DNA of 64,000 bases from Humibacter sp. RRB41 (GCF_022761015.1 NZ_JAKWJQ010000005.1:62001-126000), one strand, 5' to 3'. Numbered from the stretch's first letter, positions 17,141 to 25,811 are shown. Numbers and translations are program-made. The notes: generated by a model not told the origin, from the sequence alone.

Positions 17141-17234
17141 CTGGTCGAGTAGCGCGCCGCAGGCTCGCGTATCGGGACCCGACTGCGGCGATCGGGTCTC
17201 GATACGCGTCGCCTCGGCGGCGCTACTCGACCAG
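17141..17234. repeat. Microbacteriaceae-type palindromic intergenic repeat
   Basis: Imperfect arms of about 41 bases (17141-17181 and 17193-17234) begin CTGGTCGAGTAGCG and end CGCTACTCGACCAG, with internal GTATCGGGACCCG and CGGGTCTCGATAC. From memory this GGTCGAGTAGCGC...GTATCGAGACC sequence is a dispersed element seen many times in Microbacteriaceae genomes. It lies just after aceB and may end its transcript. Confidence 0.75.
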
Positions 17235-17286
17235 CAGGTGGGGGTCGGGCCACCGGCGCGACGTGCGAGCCGCTAGCGTGATCGCC

Positions 17287-17829
17287 ATGACCGAAGTGAC
17301 CATCCGTCCCGCGACGCCGGCGGATGTCGACGCCCTCGCCTTCGTGGCCGCCGTCACGTTTCCGCTGGCGTGCCCTCCGCACACCACGAGGGAGGCGGCC
17401 GCGACGTTCGTCATCGAGCATCTCGGCCCGGACTCCTTCGCGGACTATCTCTCTGATCCGAACCGCGTCCTTCTCGTCGCCGAAGACGACGGAACGCCGA
17501 TCGGCTACACGATGGTCGTCCTCGGATCACCCTCGGATCCCGACGTGGCGGCCGCGGTGGCCATCCGCCCCACCAGTGAACTCAGCAAGTGCTACGTGGT
17601 TCCCGGCTATCACGGGCAGGGCGTCTCGCGGCGGTTGATGGAGGCATCCCTTGGCGCAGCACGCGAGCACGGGGCTGTCGGCATGTGGCTCGGCGTGAAC
17701 GAGGAGAACTCCCGCGCCCAGCGGTTCTACGCCAAGAGCGGGTTCGAGCGGGTCGGAAGCAAGCGATTCCTCGTCGGCGAGAACTGGGAAGACGACTACG
17801 TGTTCGAGCGCCCGCTGACCGAGGGGTAG
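17287..17829 (+). CDS. GNAT family N-acetyltransferase
   Basis: A 180-residue acetyltransferase: an N-terminal TIRPATPADVDAL strand and helix, the SELSKCYVVPGYHGQGVSRRLMEASL acetyl-CoA loop (motif A), and the closing ENSRAQRFYAKSGFERVG (motif B). It transfers acetyl from acetyl-CoA to an unknown amine. The ATG at 17287 (MTEVT) is preferred over an in-frame start eight codons upstream, because the family fold begins directly after it. It converges on the nuclease-like gene. Confidence 0.88.
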   Translation: MTEVTIRPATPADVDALAFVAAVTFPLACPPHTTREAAATFVIEHLGPDSFADYLSDPNRVLLVAEDDGTPIGYTMVVLGSPSDPDVAAAVAIRPTSELSKCYVVPGYHGQGVSRRLMEASLGAAREHGAVGMWLGVNEENSRAQRFYAKSGFERVGSKRFLVGENWEDDYVFERPLTEG

Positions 17830-17866
17830 CCGCGGTCGTCGGTATGGAGCGGTCGCGGGGGTGGGC

Positions 17867-18535
17867 TCAGACTCGGCCGGTGGCCAACGTCGCGATGAGC
17901 TGCGTCGCCAGGGATACCAGCGCGGCGATCTCGTTCTCGTCGCGGTCGATCCAGCGGCATTCCGGGTCGCCGACGGGCACGAAGCCGTCGTGGAGTTCCC
18001 ACACGAACAACGTGCGCTCGGCGCCGAGCACGTACTGCTGCCACCAGACCTGTCGCAGGTAGTGCCTGGGGATGCTCCGCCACGGTTTGTTCGTCGTCTT
18101 GATCTCGGCGAGCTCGAGCTGCCCATCCGCGCGCAGAGCGAGTCCGTCCGGCGTTGCAAGGTGTCGGTGGTCGCGCACCGCATGGAAGAGTGCGTCGCTC
18201 GGATCGATGCCGTACTCGCCCTTGACCCACGCGGCGATCTGCGGCTCACGCGCCTTTCCGTGCTCCGTGTAGACGTTGCCGGTGAACCCCGTGCCGTGCA
18301 CCTTCTGCCGCGCCGCAGCGAGAATGGATGCCGGCGTCGACAGCTTCGCGACATCCGTCGCCGTGATGCCGCGAGAGCGGGCGCGCAGCCAGGCGACCCG
18401 ATCGGATGCGTGCGCAAGGATGCGACGCTCGTGCGCGAGCAGAATCCCCGGTGCCCGGGCGGTCGAGGCATCCGCTCCACCGGAATCGGTGACCGACTGC
18501 TCCTCCTCGAACAGGGAGAGCATCGTGTCGGTCAC
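17867..18535 (-). CDS. YqaJ-like PD-(D/E)xK nuclease family protein
   Basis: A 222-residue protein resembling the YqaJ/lambda exonuclease type of restriction-like nucleases. WLRARSRGITATDVAKL (about residues 48-64) matches the entry motif. HGKAREPQIAAWV, then ATPDGL and LAEIKTT, supply the likely metal-binding Glu, Asp and Glu-x-Lys residues. Proteins of this family process DNA ends in phage recombination, yet no phage genes are nearby; chromosomal homologues occur in many actinobacteria. Start at the ATG of 18535. It ends facing the GNAT gene and starts downstream of, and co-oriented with, the ROK gene. Confidence 0.7.
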   Translation of the reverse strand: MTDTMLSLFEEEQSVTDSGGADASTARAPGILLAHERRILAHASDRVAWLRARSRGITATDVAKLSTPASILAAARQKVHGTGFTGNVYTEHGKAREPQIAAWVKGEYGIDPSDALFHAVRDHRHLATPDGLALRADGQLELAEIKTTNKPWRSIPRHYLRQVWWQQYVLGAERTLFVWELHDGFVPVGDPECRWIDRDENEIAALVSLATQLIATLATGRV

Positions 18536-18605
18536 TGCTCCATTCTGCCGCGTGGCGGGTCGATTCCCGGCCGGTCAAGCGGGAAGTCGAGGACGGGACC
18601 GATAT

Positions 18606-19784
18606 TCACGCGGGGTCGAGCAGCCGCTGCGCGACCATGATCGCGGCGCCCAGTACTCCGCCCGTCTCGCCGGCGGCCGCAGGCACGATCTGCAGGTGCT
18701 GCGTCGCCAGCGGTGTCGACTCCCGGTAGACCACCTCGCGGATGCCCGCCAGTAGGTGCTCGCCGGCGCGAGCGATCGAGCCGCCCACGACGATCACCGA
18801 CGGGTTGAGCAGGTTCACGCAGGTGGCCAGCACCTCGCCGAGGTCGCGACCTGCCTGGCGCACGCCTGCGACGGCATCCGGATGCCCCGCTCTGGCCAGT
18901 GCAAGCACGTCGGCGCTCGACGATGCCGAGGTGCCGCGCTCAGCGATGTACCGCGCGATCGCCGGGCCGCTCGCCAGCGCTTCGAGATCGGCGTCGGCGT
19001 CGCCGTGGCGAGGAGTCTCCCCGGTGAACGGGACGCGCACGTGGCCCAGATCGCCTGCGGATCCCGCCGCGCCTCGCTGCAGCGCGCCGCCGGCGATGAT
19101 GCCGAGTCCGATGCCCGTCGACACCTTGACGAAGAGCAGATCGCTCTCCCGTGGCCACGACACCGCGTGTTCGCCGAGCGCCAGCACATTCACATCGTTG
19201 TCGACGAGCACCGGAACGTCGAATGTGCGGCGCACGTAACCGGGAACGTCGAAGCGGTCCCAGCCCGGCATGATCGGCGGCGCGATCGGCATGCCTGTTG
19301 AGTGCTCGACCGGGCCCGGCAGGCCGATGCCCACGCCGACCAGATCGGACGCCGGGCGCCCGCTCGATTTCAGCAGGCGCTTCGCGACGGCGAGAGCCCA
19401 GTCCAGCACCTTGTCGGGGCCGTCGGCGATCGTCAGCTCCGCCGCCTCGGTGAGAAGCACCGCGCCGGCGAGATCGGCGACGGCCACCACACCGTGGGTC
19501 GCTCCGAGGTCGACGGCGAGGATGATGCGGGCGGCGGCGTTGAACGCCACGCGGGCTGGAGGACGCCCGCCGGAGGAGGCGGCGTCGGATGCTGGCGCGA
19601 TGAGGCCGGCATCCATGAGCGCGTCGAGCCGGGAGGCGACAGTCGACCTGGCGAGGCCGGTCTGCTCGGCGAGTTGGGCGCGCGTGCGCGGTATGCCGTC
19701 CCGCAGTATCGCCAGAAGTTCGGCCGCCTCACCGGGCACGAGCGTCTCCGGCACGGGGCCGGTGGGCGCTGAGGGGGCCGACAT
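18606..19784 (-). CDS. ROK family transcriptional regulator
   Basis: A 392-residue regulator. Residues about 15-75 form a MarR-like winged helix (TRAQLAEQTGLARSTVASRLDALMDAGLI). Residues about 85-385 form the ROK domain, with the ATP-site-like ILAVDLGATHG, the VGIGLPGPVEHSTG segment and NDVNVLALGE. The usual zinc-binding Cys cluster of ROK proteins is not visible, so this one may lack the structural zinc. It is divergent from a sugar isomerase/dehydrogenase operon, and the intervening DNA carries two copies of an 11-bp sequence in inverted orientation. It probably represses both directions until a sugar derivative binds. Confidence 0.9.
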   Translation of the reverse strand: MSAPSAPTGPVPETLVPGEAAELLAILRDGIPRTRAQLAEQTGLARSTVASRLDALMDAGLIAPASDAASSGGRPPARVAFNAAARIILAVDLGATHGVVAVADLAGAVLLTEAAELTIADGPDKVLDWALAVAKRLLKSSGRPASDLVGVGIGLPGPVEHSTGMPIAPPIMPGWDRFDVPGYVRRTFDVPVLVDNDVNVLALGEHAVSWPRESDLLFVKVSTGIGLGIIAGGALQRGAAGSAGDLGHVRVPFTGETPRHGDADADLEALASGPAIARYIAERGTSASSSADVLALARAGHPDAVAGVRQAGRDLGEVLATCVNLLNPSVIVVGGSIARAGEHLLAGIREVVYRESTPLATQHLQIVPAAAGETGGVLGAAIMVAQRLLDPA

Positions 19785-19788
19785 AGAC

Positions 19789-19877
19789 CGATTGAATCAC
19801 ACGGTCGATGACGCGGCGGAAGTTGACGGATGTCACGCAACTTTTGCTTGACTCGCGACAGAAGTATGATTCAATCG
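19789..19877. promoter_or_regulatory. Paired ROK operator sites
   Basis: CGATTGAATCA (19789-19799) and its exact reverse complement TGATTCAATCG (19867-19877) are 78 bp apart centre to centre. The first lies five bases upstream of the ROK start codon. The second overlaps a likely -10 box (TATGAT, 19865-19870) of the isomerase operon, which has TTTTGC 17 bases upstream. The arrangement fits looping repression. Confidence 0.65.
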
Positions 19878-19977
19878 ATTCGATCCCAGAACATTCCTGC
19901 CTCGATGTGCCGCGCATCCCTGCGGTCGCCGCACGCGACATCCCTGTCGTGTGCCGAGGCTCTCGACGAGGAGAAAC

Positions 19978-20727
19978 GTGACCACCTCACCGGTTTCCGT
20001 GCAGCTCTACACCGTGCGCGAGGCCCTGCAAGACGATCTGCAGGGCACCCTGAACAAGCTGGCGGAGGTCGGCTTCACCCAGGTCGAGCCGTTCGCCTTC
20101 ACCAACTTCCCCGGACTCGGCGACGCCCTCGTGGCGGCCGGTCTCACCGCCCCGACAGTGCATGCGCACTTCGTCGGCGAGAGCGACGAGCAGATCGCGG
20201 AGATCTTCGACGCGGCGCGTGAGCTGGGCATCCAGACCGTCATCGATCCGCACGTGGCAGACGAGCGCTGGACGACGGCCGAGGGGGTCGAGACGACCGC
20301 GGCGCAACTGAACCGGGCCGCGAAGATCGCGGCCGAGCACGGCGTGCGCGTCGGCTACCACAACCACGCCCACGAGTTCGAGAACAAGATCGACGGGCAG
20401 AACGCACTCGAATACCTCGCGTCGAAGCTCGACCCGGAGGTCGTCATCGAACTCGACACCTACTGGGTCGCCGTCGGCGGCGAGGACCCGGTCGACGTGC
20501 TCGGTCGACTCGGCGATCGGGTCGTTGCGCTGCACATCAAGGACGGTCCGGCGACCAAGGAGACGAAGGACCAGGTCGCCGTCGGCTCCGGCAGCCTGCC
20601 GATCCGCGAGATCATCGAGGCCGCCCCGAACGCTCTGCGCGTGATCGAGCTCGACGACTCGCGCGACAACCGCTTCACCGCTGTCGCAGACAGCTTCGCA
20701 TTCCTCACGAAGGAGGGCCTCGCATGA
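19978..20727 (+). CDS. Sugar phosphate isomerase/epimerase (AP-endonuclease-2-like TIM barrel)
   Basis: A 249-residue TIM-barrel protein of the sugar isomerase group. VQLYTVREALQDDLQGTLNKLAEVGF is the normal N-terminus, VGYHNHAHEF supplies metal ligands, and VIELDTYWVAVGGEDP and ALHIKDGP complete the site. Members isomerise or epimerise keto sugars or inositol derivatives. The GTG at 19978 is chosen because GAGGAGA precedes it by five bases and the family N-terminus begins directly after it; an ATG nine codons upstream adds non-homologous sequence. It is the first gene of a three-gene operon with overlapping ends. Confidence 0.88.
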   Translation: MTTSPVSVQLYTVREALQDDLQGTLNKLAEVGFTQVEPFAFTNFPGLGDALVAAGLTAPTVHAHFVGESDEQIAEIFDAARELGIQTVIDPHVADERWTTAEGVETTAAQLNRAAKIAAEHGVRVGYHNHAHEFENKIDGQNALEYLASKLDPEVVIELDTYWVAVGGEDPVDVLGRLGDRVVALHIKDGPATKETKDQVAVGSGSLPIREIIEAAPNALRVIELDDSRDNRFTAVADSFAFLTKEGLA

Positions 20728-21839
20728 GCGAGTCCGGCAAGACTGGTCCGGTCGGTGTCGGCGTCATCGGTGCCGGCAACATCTCGACTCAGTATCTGAC
20801 CAACCTGACCGCGTTCCCCGATGTCGAGGTGCGCTTCATCGCTGACCTCATCCCCGAGGCCGCGCAGGCGCAGGCAGAGAAGTTCGGCATTCCAGCTCAC
20901 GGCACCGTCGAGGAGCTGCTCGCCGATCCCGAGATCGAAATCGTCGTCAACCTGACCATTCCCAAGGTGCATGCCGAAGTCGCGCTTCAGGCCGTCGAGG
21001 CCGGCAAGAACGTGTGGACGGAGAAGCCGATCGCGCTCGACCGTGAGAGCGGAAAGCGACTGCTCGCGGCGGCGGAGGCTGCCGGACTACGCGTCGCGTG
21101 CGCGCCCGACACGTTCCTCGGGGCAGGCATCCAGACCGCGCGTCGCCTGCTGCAGGAGGGCGCGATCGGCAAGCCGCAGACCGCCCTGACACTCATGCAG
21201 CAGCCGGGACCGGAGTCGTGGCACCCAAACCCCGCGTTCCTGTTCCAGGAGGGCGCGGGTCCGCTGTTCGACGTCGGCCCGTACTACGTGACGGCCCTCA
21301 TCCAGCTGTTCGGACCGGTCAAGCGCGTCGCCGCAGTGGCATCGACGGCCAAGCCGGTGCGCACCATCGGCTCCGGACCACTCGCCGGCCAGAACTTCGA
21401 CGTGACCGTGCCTTCGCACGTGACCGCCGTGTTCGAGTTCGAGAGCGGCCAGACATCGCAGAGCATCTTCAGCTTCGACTCGCGCATCCCGCGCACGCTG
21501 TTCGAGGTCACCGGCGTCGACGGTGCGCTCGAGCTCAACGACCCGAACATGTTCGTCGGCGACCTCGTATTGCACGCCGGCGCGGACGAGCCCAAGACCA
21601 TCACGGTCGAGGGCGAGCGGGCGGCTCGCGGCACCGGTGTAGTGGAGTTGGCGCGTGCGATCCGTGCAGGCGTGCCGGAGCGCGCGAGCGGCGAGCAGGC
21701 GTACCACGCCCTCGACATCATGGTCTCCACGATCGAGGCTGCCGAGCGCGGCGAATGGATCGACGTGGTCAGCACGTTCACGCCGACGCCCGTGCTGCCG
21801 GAGGGCTGGGACCCGGCAGAGGCCACGCTCACGCGATGA
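20724..21839 (+). CDS. Gfo/Idh/MocA family oxidoreductase (first copy)
   Basis: A 371-residue NAD(P)-dependent sugar dehydrogenase. The N-terminal Rossmann fold starts VGVGVIGAGNISTQYL and carries the family motif EKPIALD (about residues 94-100). The C-terminal alpha/beta domain includes GAGPLFDVGPYYVTAL with the probable catalytic His/Tyr region. Its ATG overlaps the isomerase stop (ATGA), and its own stop overlaps the next start. Two dehydrogenases plus an isomerase is the usual set for oxidising a sugar or inositol to a keto form and rearranging it; the exact substrate is unknown and no transporter accompanies the set. Confidence 0.9.
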   Translation: MSESGKTGPVGVGVIGAGNISTQYLTNLTAFPDVEVRFIADLIPEAAQAQAEKFGIPAHGTVEELLADPEIEIVVNLTIPKVHAEVALQAVEAGKNVWTEKPIALDRESGKRLLAAAEAAGLRVACAPDTFLGAGIQTARRLLQEGAIGKPQTALTLMQQPGPESWHPNPAFLFQEGAGPLFDVGPYYVTALIQLFGPVKRVAAVASTAKPVRTIGSGPLAGQNFDVTVPSHVTAVFEFESGQTSQSIFSFDSRIPRTLFEVTGVDGALELNDPNMFVGDLVLHAGADEPKTITVEGERAARGTGVVELARAIRAGVPERASGEQAYHALDIMVSTIEAAERGEWIDVVSTFTPTPVLPEGWDPAEATLTR

Positions 21840-22933
21840 TTCCGGCACAGAAGGCACCGCTCGGCGTCGGCATCGTCGGCGGCGGCTTCATGGCGACGGT
21901 GCACTCGAGGGCGGCTCGCGCCGCACGGGCCGAGCTCGTCGGCATCGTGTCGTCACAGCCCGAGAAGGCTGCGATCGCCGCCGAGGAGCTCGGCGTTGAG
22001 CACGCGTTCGCGTCGCTCGACGACCTGCTGAACGAAGAGCGCATCGGCGTGGTGCACGTCACGACGCCGAACGCCCTGCACGTCAGTCAGGCGCTCGCCG
22101 CCATCGAGGCGGGCAAGCACGTGGTGTGCGAGAAGCCGTTGGCCACGACGGTGACCGACGCGGTGAGGCTGACGGATGCCGCGGCATCCGCCGGTCTCAC
22201 CGCCACCGTGCCCTTCGTGTACCGCTTCCACCCGCTCGTACGTGAGGCTCGGGCGCGATTCGCGTCGGGGGAGACCGGCAGGCTGCTGACCATCGCCGGG
22301 ACCTACCTGCAGGATTGGCTGCTCGACTCGTCGGACGACAACTGGCGCGTCGACAGCGCTGCCGGCGGTCGGTCGCGTGCGTTCGCCGACATCGGCTCCC
22401 ACCTGGTCGACCTCATCGAGTTCGTCACGGGCGATCAGGTGTCGAGGGTGGCGGCGACGAAGCGCACGTTCTTCGGCTCGCGTGCCGAGCACGCCGAGGT
22501 CACAACGGAGGACGCCGTCGCCGTCGCCGTGCAGACCGCGAGCGGCGCGATCGGCACGCTCCTGGTCTCGCAGGCAGCGCCGGGGCGCAAGAACCGGCTG
22601 CACGTCGAGTTGTCGGGCTCGACCGAGTCGGTGGTCTTCGACCAGGAGCAGCCCGAGACGCTCTGGGTTGGCAGGCGCAAGGGATCGTTGCTGATCCCGC
22701 GCGACGCCGACCAGCTCGCACCGGATGCCGCGCGGCTCGTGACCACGCCGTCCGGGCATCCGCAGGGCTACCAGGATGCCTTCAACGCGTTCGTCGCCGA
22801 CACCTACGCCGCGATCGGAGGCGCGACCCCCGACGGGCTGCCCCGCTTCGTCGACGGGCTTCGCGCCGCACGCATCACCGAGGCCGTGCTGGAATCGGTG
22901 GATGCCGGCGCCTGGGTCGACGTCGCCGCCTGA
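21836..22933 (+). CDS. Gfo/Idh/MocA family oxidoreductase (second copy)
   Basis: A 365-residue dehydrogenase of the same superfamily as its upstream neighbour but clearly different in sequence. GVGIVGGGFMATVHSRA is the Rossmann nucleotide loop and CEKPLATT the EKP motif. GGRSRAFADIGSHLVDLIEFVTG contains the conserved Asp-x-x-x-His of the active site. The start ATG at 21836 overlaps the previous stop (ATGA), so all three genes of the operon are translationally coupled. It ends 45 bases before a convergent monooxygenase gene. Substrate unknown. Confidence 0.9.
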   Translation: MIPAQKAPLGVGIVGGGFMATVHSRAARAARAELVGIVSSQPEKAAIAAEELGVEHAFASLDDLLNEERIGVVHVTTPNALHVSQALAAIEAGKHVVCEKPLATTVTDAVRLTDAAASAGLTATVPFVYRFHPLVREARARFASGETGRLLTIAGTYLQDWLLDSSDDNWRVDSAAGGRSRAFADIGSHLVDLIEFVTGDQVSRVAATKRTFFGSRAEHAEVTTEDAVAVAVQTASGAIGTLLVSQAAPGRKNRLHVELSGSTESVVFDQEQPETLWVGRRKGSLLIPRDADQLAPDAARLVTTPSGHPQGYQDAFNAFVADTYAAIGGATPDGLPRFVDGLRAARITEAVLESVDAGAWVDVAA

Positions 22934-22977
22934 CCTTCCCGTGCACACGGCGACAAAGGGGAGGCCCGATGGTCTCT

Positions 22978-24159
22978 TCACCGCAGGCCGTAGTCGCGGA
23001 TCGCGTCCTCAGTGGCGAAGCGCTCGGTCATCCACATCATGGAGCGGAACATGAAGCGGTTGGCGAACGACAAGTCGCGCAGACGGATGCGCAGTTGTGA
23101 GGGTGGGGCGAGGAATCCGCCGGCGTTGCCCGACCTCGCGACCTTCGTCGGTTTCAGCATGACCTTGTCATAGGCGGCGAACGCCGCGGCGTGGTCGCCT
23201 CGAGCCGCCACGAGCTCGCCCGCGAGAACGTACGCGCCCACCATGGCGAGGCCGGTGCCGAATCCGCCGAGCGTGTTGGCGTACCCTGCGTCGCCCACCA
23301 GTGCCACCCGCCCGCGGGTGAAGGACGACATGCGGGTGCGTGCGAGCGCGTCGAGATAGAAATCGGATGCCGACCGGCACGCTTCGAGCGCCTCGGGCAC
23401 CCGCCATCCAACGCCGCGGAAGCTCCTCTCGAGAAAGTCGAACTGCGATGCCGCATCGCGCCGGTCGTAATCGGCGTGGCCGGCTCGGAAGAGGAACAGG
23501 CTGGGCGCCTTCTGCCCGCCGAGCACGGCAAGCCGTCCAGGCTCGTTATAGGCGTACGCGACGGCCCTGCCGTCGGGTAGCCGGGTCACGAGATCGTGCA
23601 ACGACGCTGTGCTGTTCGCGACCGCGTAGTAGTGGCCCAGCGACTGCACGTGCCGTTCCTCTGGACCGAAGACGAGTCGGCGAACCGCCGAATGCATGCC
23701 GTCTGCGCCGATCACGAGGTCGAACTTCTCCGACGAGCGATGCGCGAACTCCACGTCGACGCCGTTCGACGACTCGCGCATCGCGGTGATCTCGTCGCCG
23801 AAGAGGTACTCGGCGTCCATCTGGCTGTGCCGGTGCAGGATGCCCGCGAGATCGCCGCGCAAGATCTCCAGGTCACCGCCGATGAACTCGCCCGGCACGA
23901 CGGCCTTGACGCGATCGGAGGCATCGACGAGCCGCCAGTCGGTCTTCGTGGTCTGGGCGGCCACCAGGTCGTCGAGCACGCCCATCCTGGTGAGCACGGC
24001 GCGGTGCGTGCTGCCCTTGAAGTCGACTGCTTGGCCTCCTGGGCGTATCGCCGGCGACTTCTCGACCACAGTCACGTCGAAGCCGTTCCTGCCGAGCCAG
24101 CGAGCGAGCGCCGGTCCGGCGATGCTCGCTCCCGAGATGAGGACCTTGTTGCGGCTCAT
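22978..24159 (-). CDS. FAD-dependent monooxygenase (PHBH-like aromatic hydroxylase fold)
   Basis: A 393-residue class A flavoprotein monooxygenase. KVLISGASIAGPALARWLGRNGF binds the ADP of FAD, DLVIGADGMHSAVRRL is the DG motif, and VALVGDAGYANTLGGFGTGLAMVGAYVLAGEL is the GD motif that closes the flavin site. Such enzymes hydroxylate small aromatic compounds or antibiotics, including tetracycline-inactivating members. The ATG at 24159 is chosen because GAAGGGACGATCC precedes it; the frame extends five codons upstream. It is divergent from a TetR gene with operator-like palindromes between, the usual layout for an inducible detoxification gene. Confidence 0.9.
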   Translation of the reverse strand: MSRNKVLISGASIAGPALARWLGRNGFDVTVVEKSPAIRPGGQAVDFKGSTHRAVLTRMGVLDDLVAAQTTKTDWRLVDASDRVKAVVPGEFIGGDLEILRGDLAGILHRHSQMDAEYLFGDEITAMRESSNGVDVEFAHRSSEKFDLVIGADGMHSAVRRLVFGPEERHVQSLGHYYAVANSTASLHDLVTRLPDGRAVAYAYNEPGRLAVLGGQKAPSLFLFRAGHADYDRRDAASQFDFLERSFRGVGWRVPEALEACRSASDFYLDALARTRMSSFTRGRVALVGDAGYANTLGGFGTGLAMVGAYVLAGELVAARGDHAAAFAAYDKVMLKPTKVARSGNAGGFLAPPSQLRIRLRDLSFANRFMFRSMMWMTERFATEDAIRDYGLR

Positions 24160-24177
24160 GGATCGTCCCTTCATCGA

Positions 24178-24230
24178 TTAGTTGTGTCTTTAAGACGCAA
24201 TTAATAAATAGCGTATGATAGACGCAATTA
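24178..24230. promoter_or_regulatory. TetR operator region, AT-rich
   Basis: An imperfect palindrome TTAGTTGTGTCTT-T-AAGACGCAATTAA spans 24178-24204. Its half-site AGACGCAATTA (24193-24203) recurs as a direct repeat at 24220-24230, 27 bp away. A -10-like TATGAT (24214-24219) sits between the copies. The region is markedly AT-rich against its surroundings. Confidence 0.6.
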
Positions 24231-24249
24231 CAAGTGGAGGGAGCCCACG

Positions 24250-25086
24250 GTGGCTGCAGGGGACGCGATCTCCGCGAGGGGGAGCGGCACGGTGTCCGGC
24301 ACAACGGCATCCGTTGGGCGTGAGGATGCCGGGCATGAGGATGCCCCGCACGCTGACGCCCAACGGGTCGAGCCGACGGGTCTGGTGGCCATCTTGTGGA
24401 GCGAGGAACGGCCCGTCAAACGCGGACCCAAGCCGAAGCTCACCCTCGCCCAGGTGGTCGACGGCGGGATCGCGATCGCCGACGAGGATGGGCTGGAGGC
24501 CGTCACAATGCAGCGCCTGGCAGACCGCCTCGGAGCGACGAAGATGGCGCTCTACCGGTACGTGCCGTCTCGCGCGGAACTCGACGCACTGATGCTCGAT
24601 CGGGCCCTCGGCGCACCGGGCGAGATCGCCGGCGTGCAGTGGCGGGAGACCCTGACCAAGTGGGCCATGGAATTCTTCGAGCGAGCCGTCGCACACGCGT
24701 GGTCGGTCGAGCTCGCCCAGCGCACCCACACGCCGGGTCCGCGCGAACTGCAGTGGTTCGAGGTCGGGCTCGCGGCGATGACCGGGCTTCCGCTCGCCTC
24801 AGCGGAGAAGCTCGATGTGCTCGCCCTGTTGTCCGGTCACGTGTTGTCGCTGGTTCGACGCAGCACCGTCTCGAGTTCGCCGGAGGACGACCTGGCCGGC
24901 TCGATCGTGCCGATCCTGGCGATACACGCCGACGCGTATCCGTTCACGGCTGCTGCCTTCGCGGATGCCTCAGACGGCGGCCGCGACGCCGGCCTGCGGT
25001 TCGGCATCGACCGAGCCCTCGACGGGGTGGAGGCGATGATGCAGCGAAGAGCGTCCGCTGCGCCGTCCGCTGCTCTGCCGAAGTGA
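24250..25086 (+). CDS. TetR/AcrR family transcriptional regulator
   Basis: A 278-residue repressor. The helix-turn-helix (about residues 58-110) includes LTLAQVVDGGIAIADEDGLEAVTMQRLADRLGATKMALYRYVPSRAEL, and the C-terminal part resembles the TetR_C ligand domain of the tetracycline-repressor group. The first 55 residues are a low-complexity extension unusual for the family; the GTG start at 24250 nevertheless has a strong GGAGGGAG upstream. The extension encodes a perfect 11-bp inverted repeat (24311-24321 with 24356-24366). An internal GTG at 24385 would give the standard length. It probably represses the divergent monooxygenase. Confidence 0.88.
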   Translation: MAAGDAISARGSGTVSGTTASVGREDAGHEDAPHADAQRVEPTGLVAILWSEERPVKRGPKPKLTLAQVVDGGIAIADEDGLEAVTMQRLADRLGATKMALYRYVPSRAELDALMLDRALGAPGEIAGVQWRETLTKWAMEFFERAVAHAWSVELAQRTHTPGPRELQWFEVGLAAMTGLPLASAEKLDVLALLSGHVLSLVRRSTVSSSPEDDLAGSIVPILAIHADAYPFTAAAFADASDGGRDAGLRFGIDRALDGVEAMMQRRASAAPSAALPK

Positions 25087-25139
25087 CCTTGAGTCACGAC
25101 CGACTGCACGTGGCTGCATCAGACGGCCACGTTGCGAGG

Positions 25140-25811
25140 TCAGGAGACCTCTCTCACCTTGCCCTGCTTGATGTGCAGGCGACGCTGAGCGCGCCTCGCG
25201 ACCGCGGAGTCGTGCGTGACGATCACGAGCGTGAGCCCGCGCTCGCGCCACAGACCCTCGAGCACATCCATGATCTCGTCACGGGTTTCTTCGTCGAGGT
25301 TTCCCGTCGGCTCGTCGGCGAGCAGCACCTCGGGCTCCTTGACGATGGCGCGAGCGATCGCGACGCGCTGCTGCTGTCCGCCAGACAACTCGGCCGGCCG
25401 GTGATCACCGCGGTCCCCGAGCCCAACGGACTCGAGCGCCTTCACCGCGCGCTCCTTGCGCTCCGCCGCCGGAACTCCAAGCGGTACAAGTGCCGTCTCT
25501 ACGTTCTCCTGAGCGGTCAACGTCGGAATGAGGTTGAAGCCCTGGAAGACGAAGCCGATCTCCTTGCCGCGCAAGCCGCCGAGCTTCTTGTCGCCGAGCT
25601 TGTCGAGGCTCGACTTGTCGAGCTCGATCGTGCCCGATGTCGGCCGGTCCAGTGCGCCGAGCATCTGCAGCAGCGTTGACTTGCCGCCGCCAGTCGGCCC
25701 CTGGATCGCGACCATCTGACCGTTCGGGATGTCGAGGGTGACGTCGTTGAGCGCCGTCACCTTTCGCCCCTTGCCCGGGTACTGCTTGGTGAGGTTCTTG
25801 AGCGTGTACAT
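25140..25811 (-). CDS. ABC transporter ATP-binding protein (MacB/LolD type)
   Basis: A 223-residue ATPase with Walker A GPTGGGKSTLLQ, Q-loop region FVFQGFNLIPTLTAQENV, signature LSGGQQQRVAIAR and Walker B VLLADEPTGNLDEETR. This is the LolD/MacB subclass, which partners FtsX-like permeases and couples ATP hydrolysis to mechanical work across the membrane rather than to classical transport. It lies 86 bases after the permease gene on the same strand, and the pair is divergent from a two-component system, a common layout for envelope-stress or antimicrobial-peptide resistance modules. Confidence 0.93.
   Translation of the reverse strand: MYTLKNLTKQYPGKGRKVTALNDVTLDIPNGQMVAIQGPTGGGKSTLLQMLGALDRPTSGTIELDKSSLDKLGDKKLGGLRGKEIGFVFQGFNLIPTLTAQENVETALVPLGVPAAERKERAVKALESVGLGDRGDHRPAELSGGQQQRVAIARAIVKEPEVLLADEPTGNLDEETRDEIMDVLEGLWRERGLTLVIVTHDSAVARRAQRRLHIKQGKVREVS

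Noticed and set aside
17867-18535. YqaJ-like nuclease as a sign of a prophage.
   Set aside because: No integrase, capsid, terminase or other phage gene is within the window, and such genes occur alone in many actinobacterial chromosomes.
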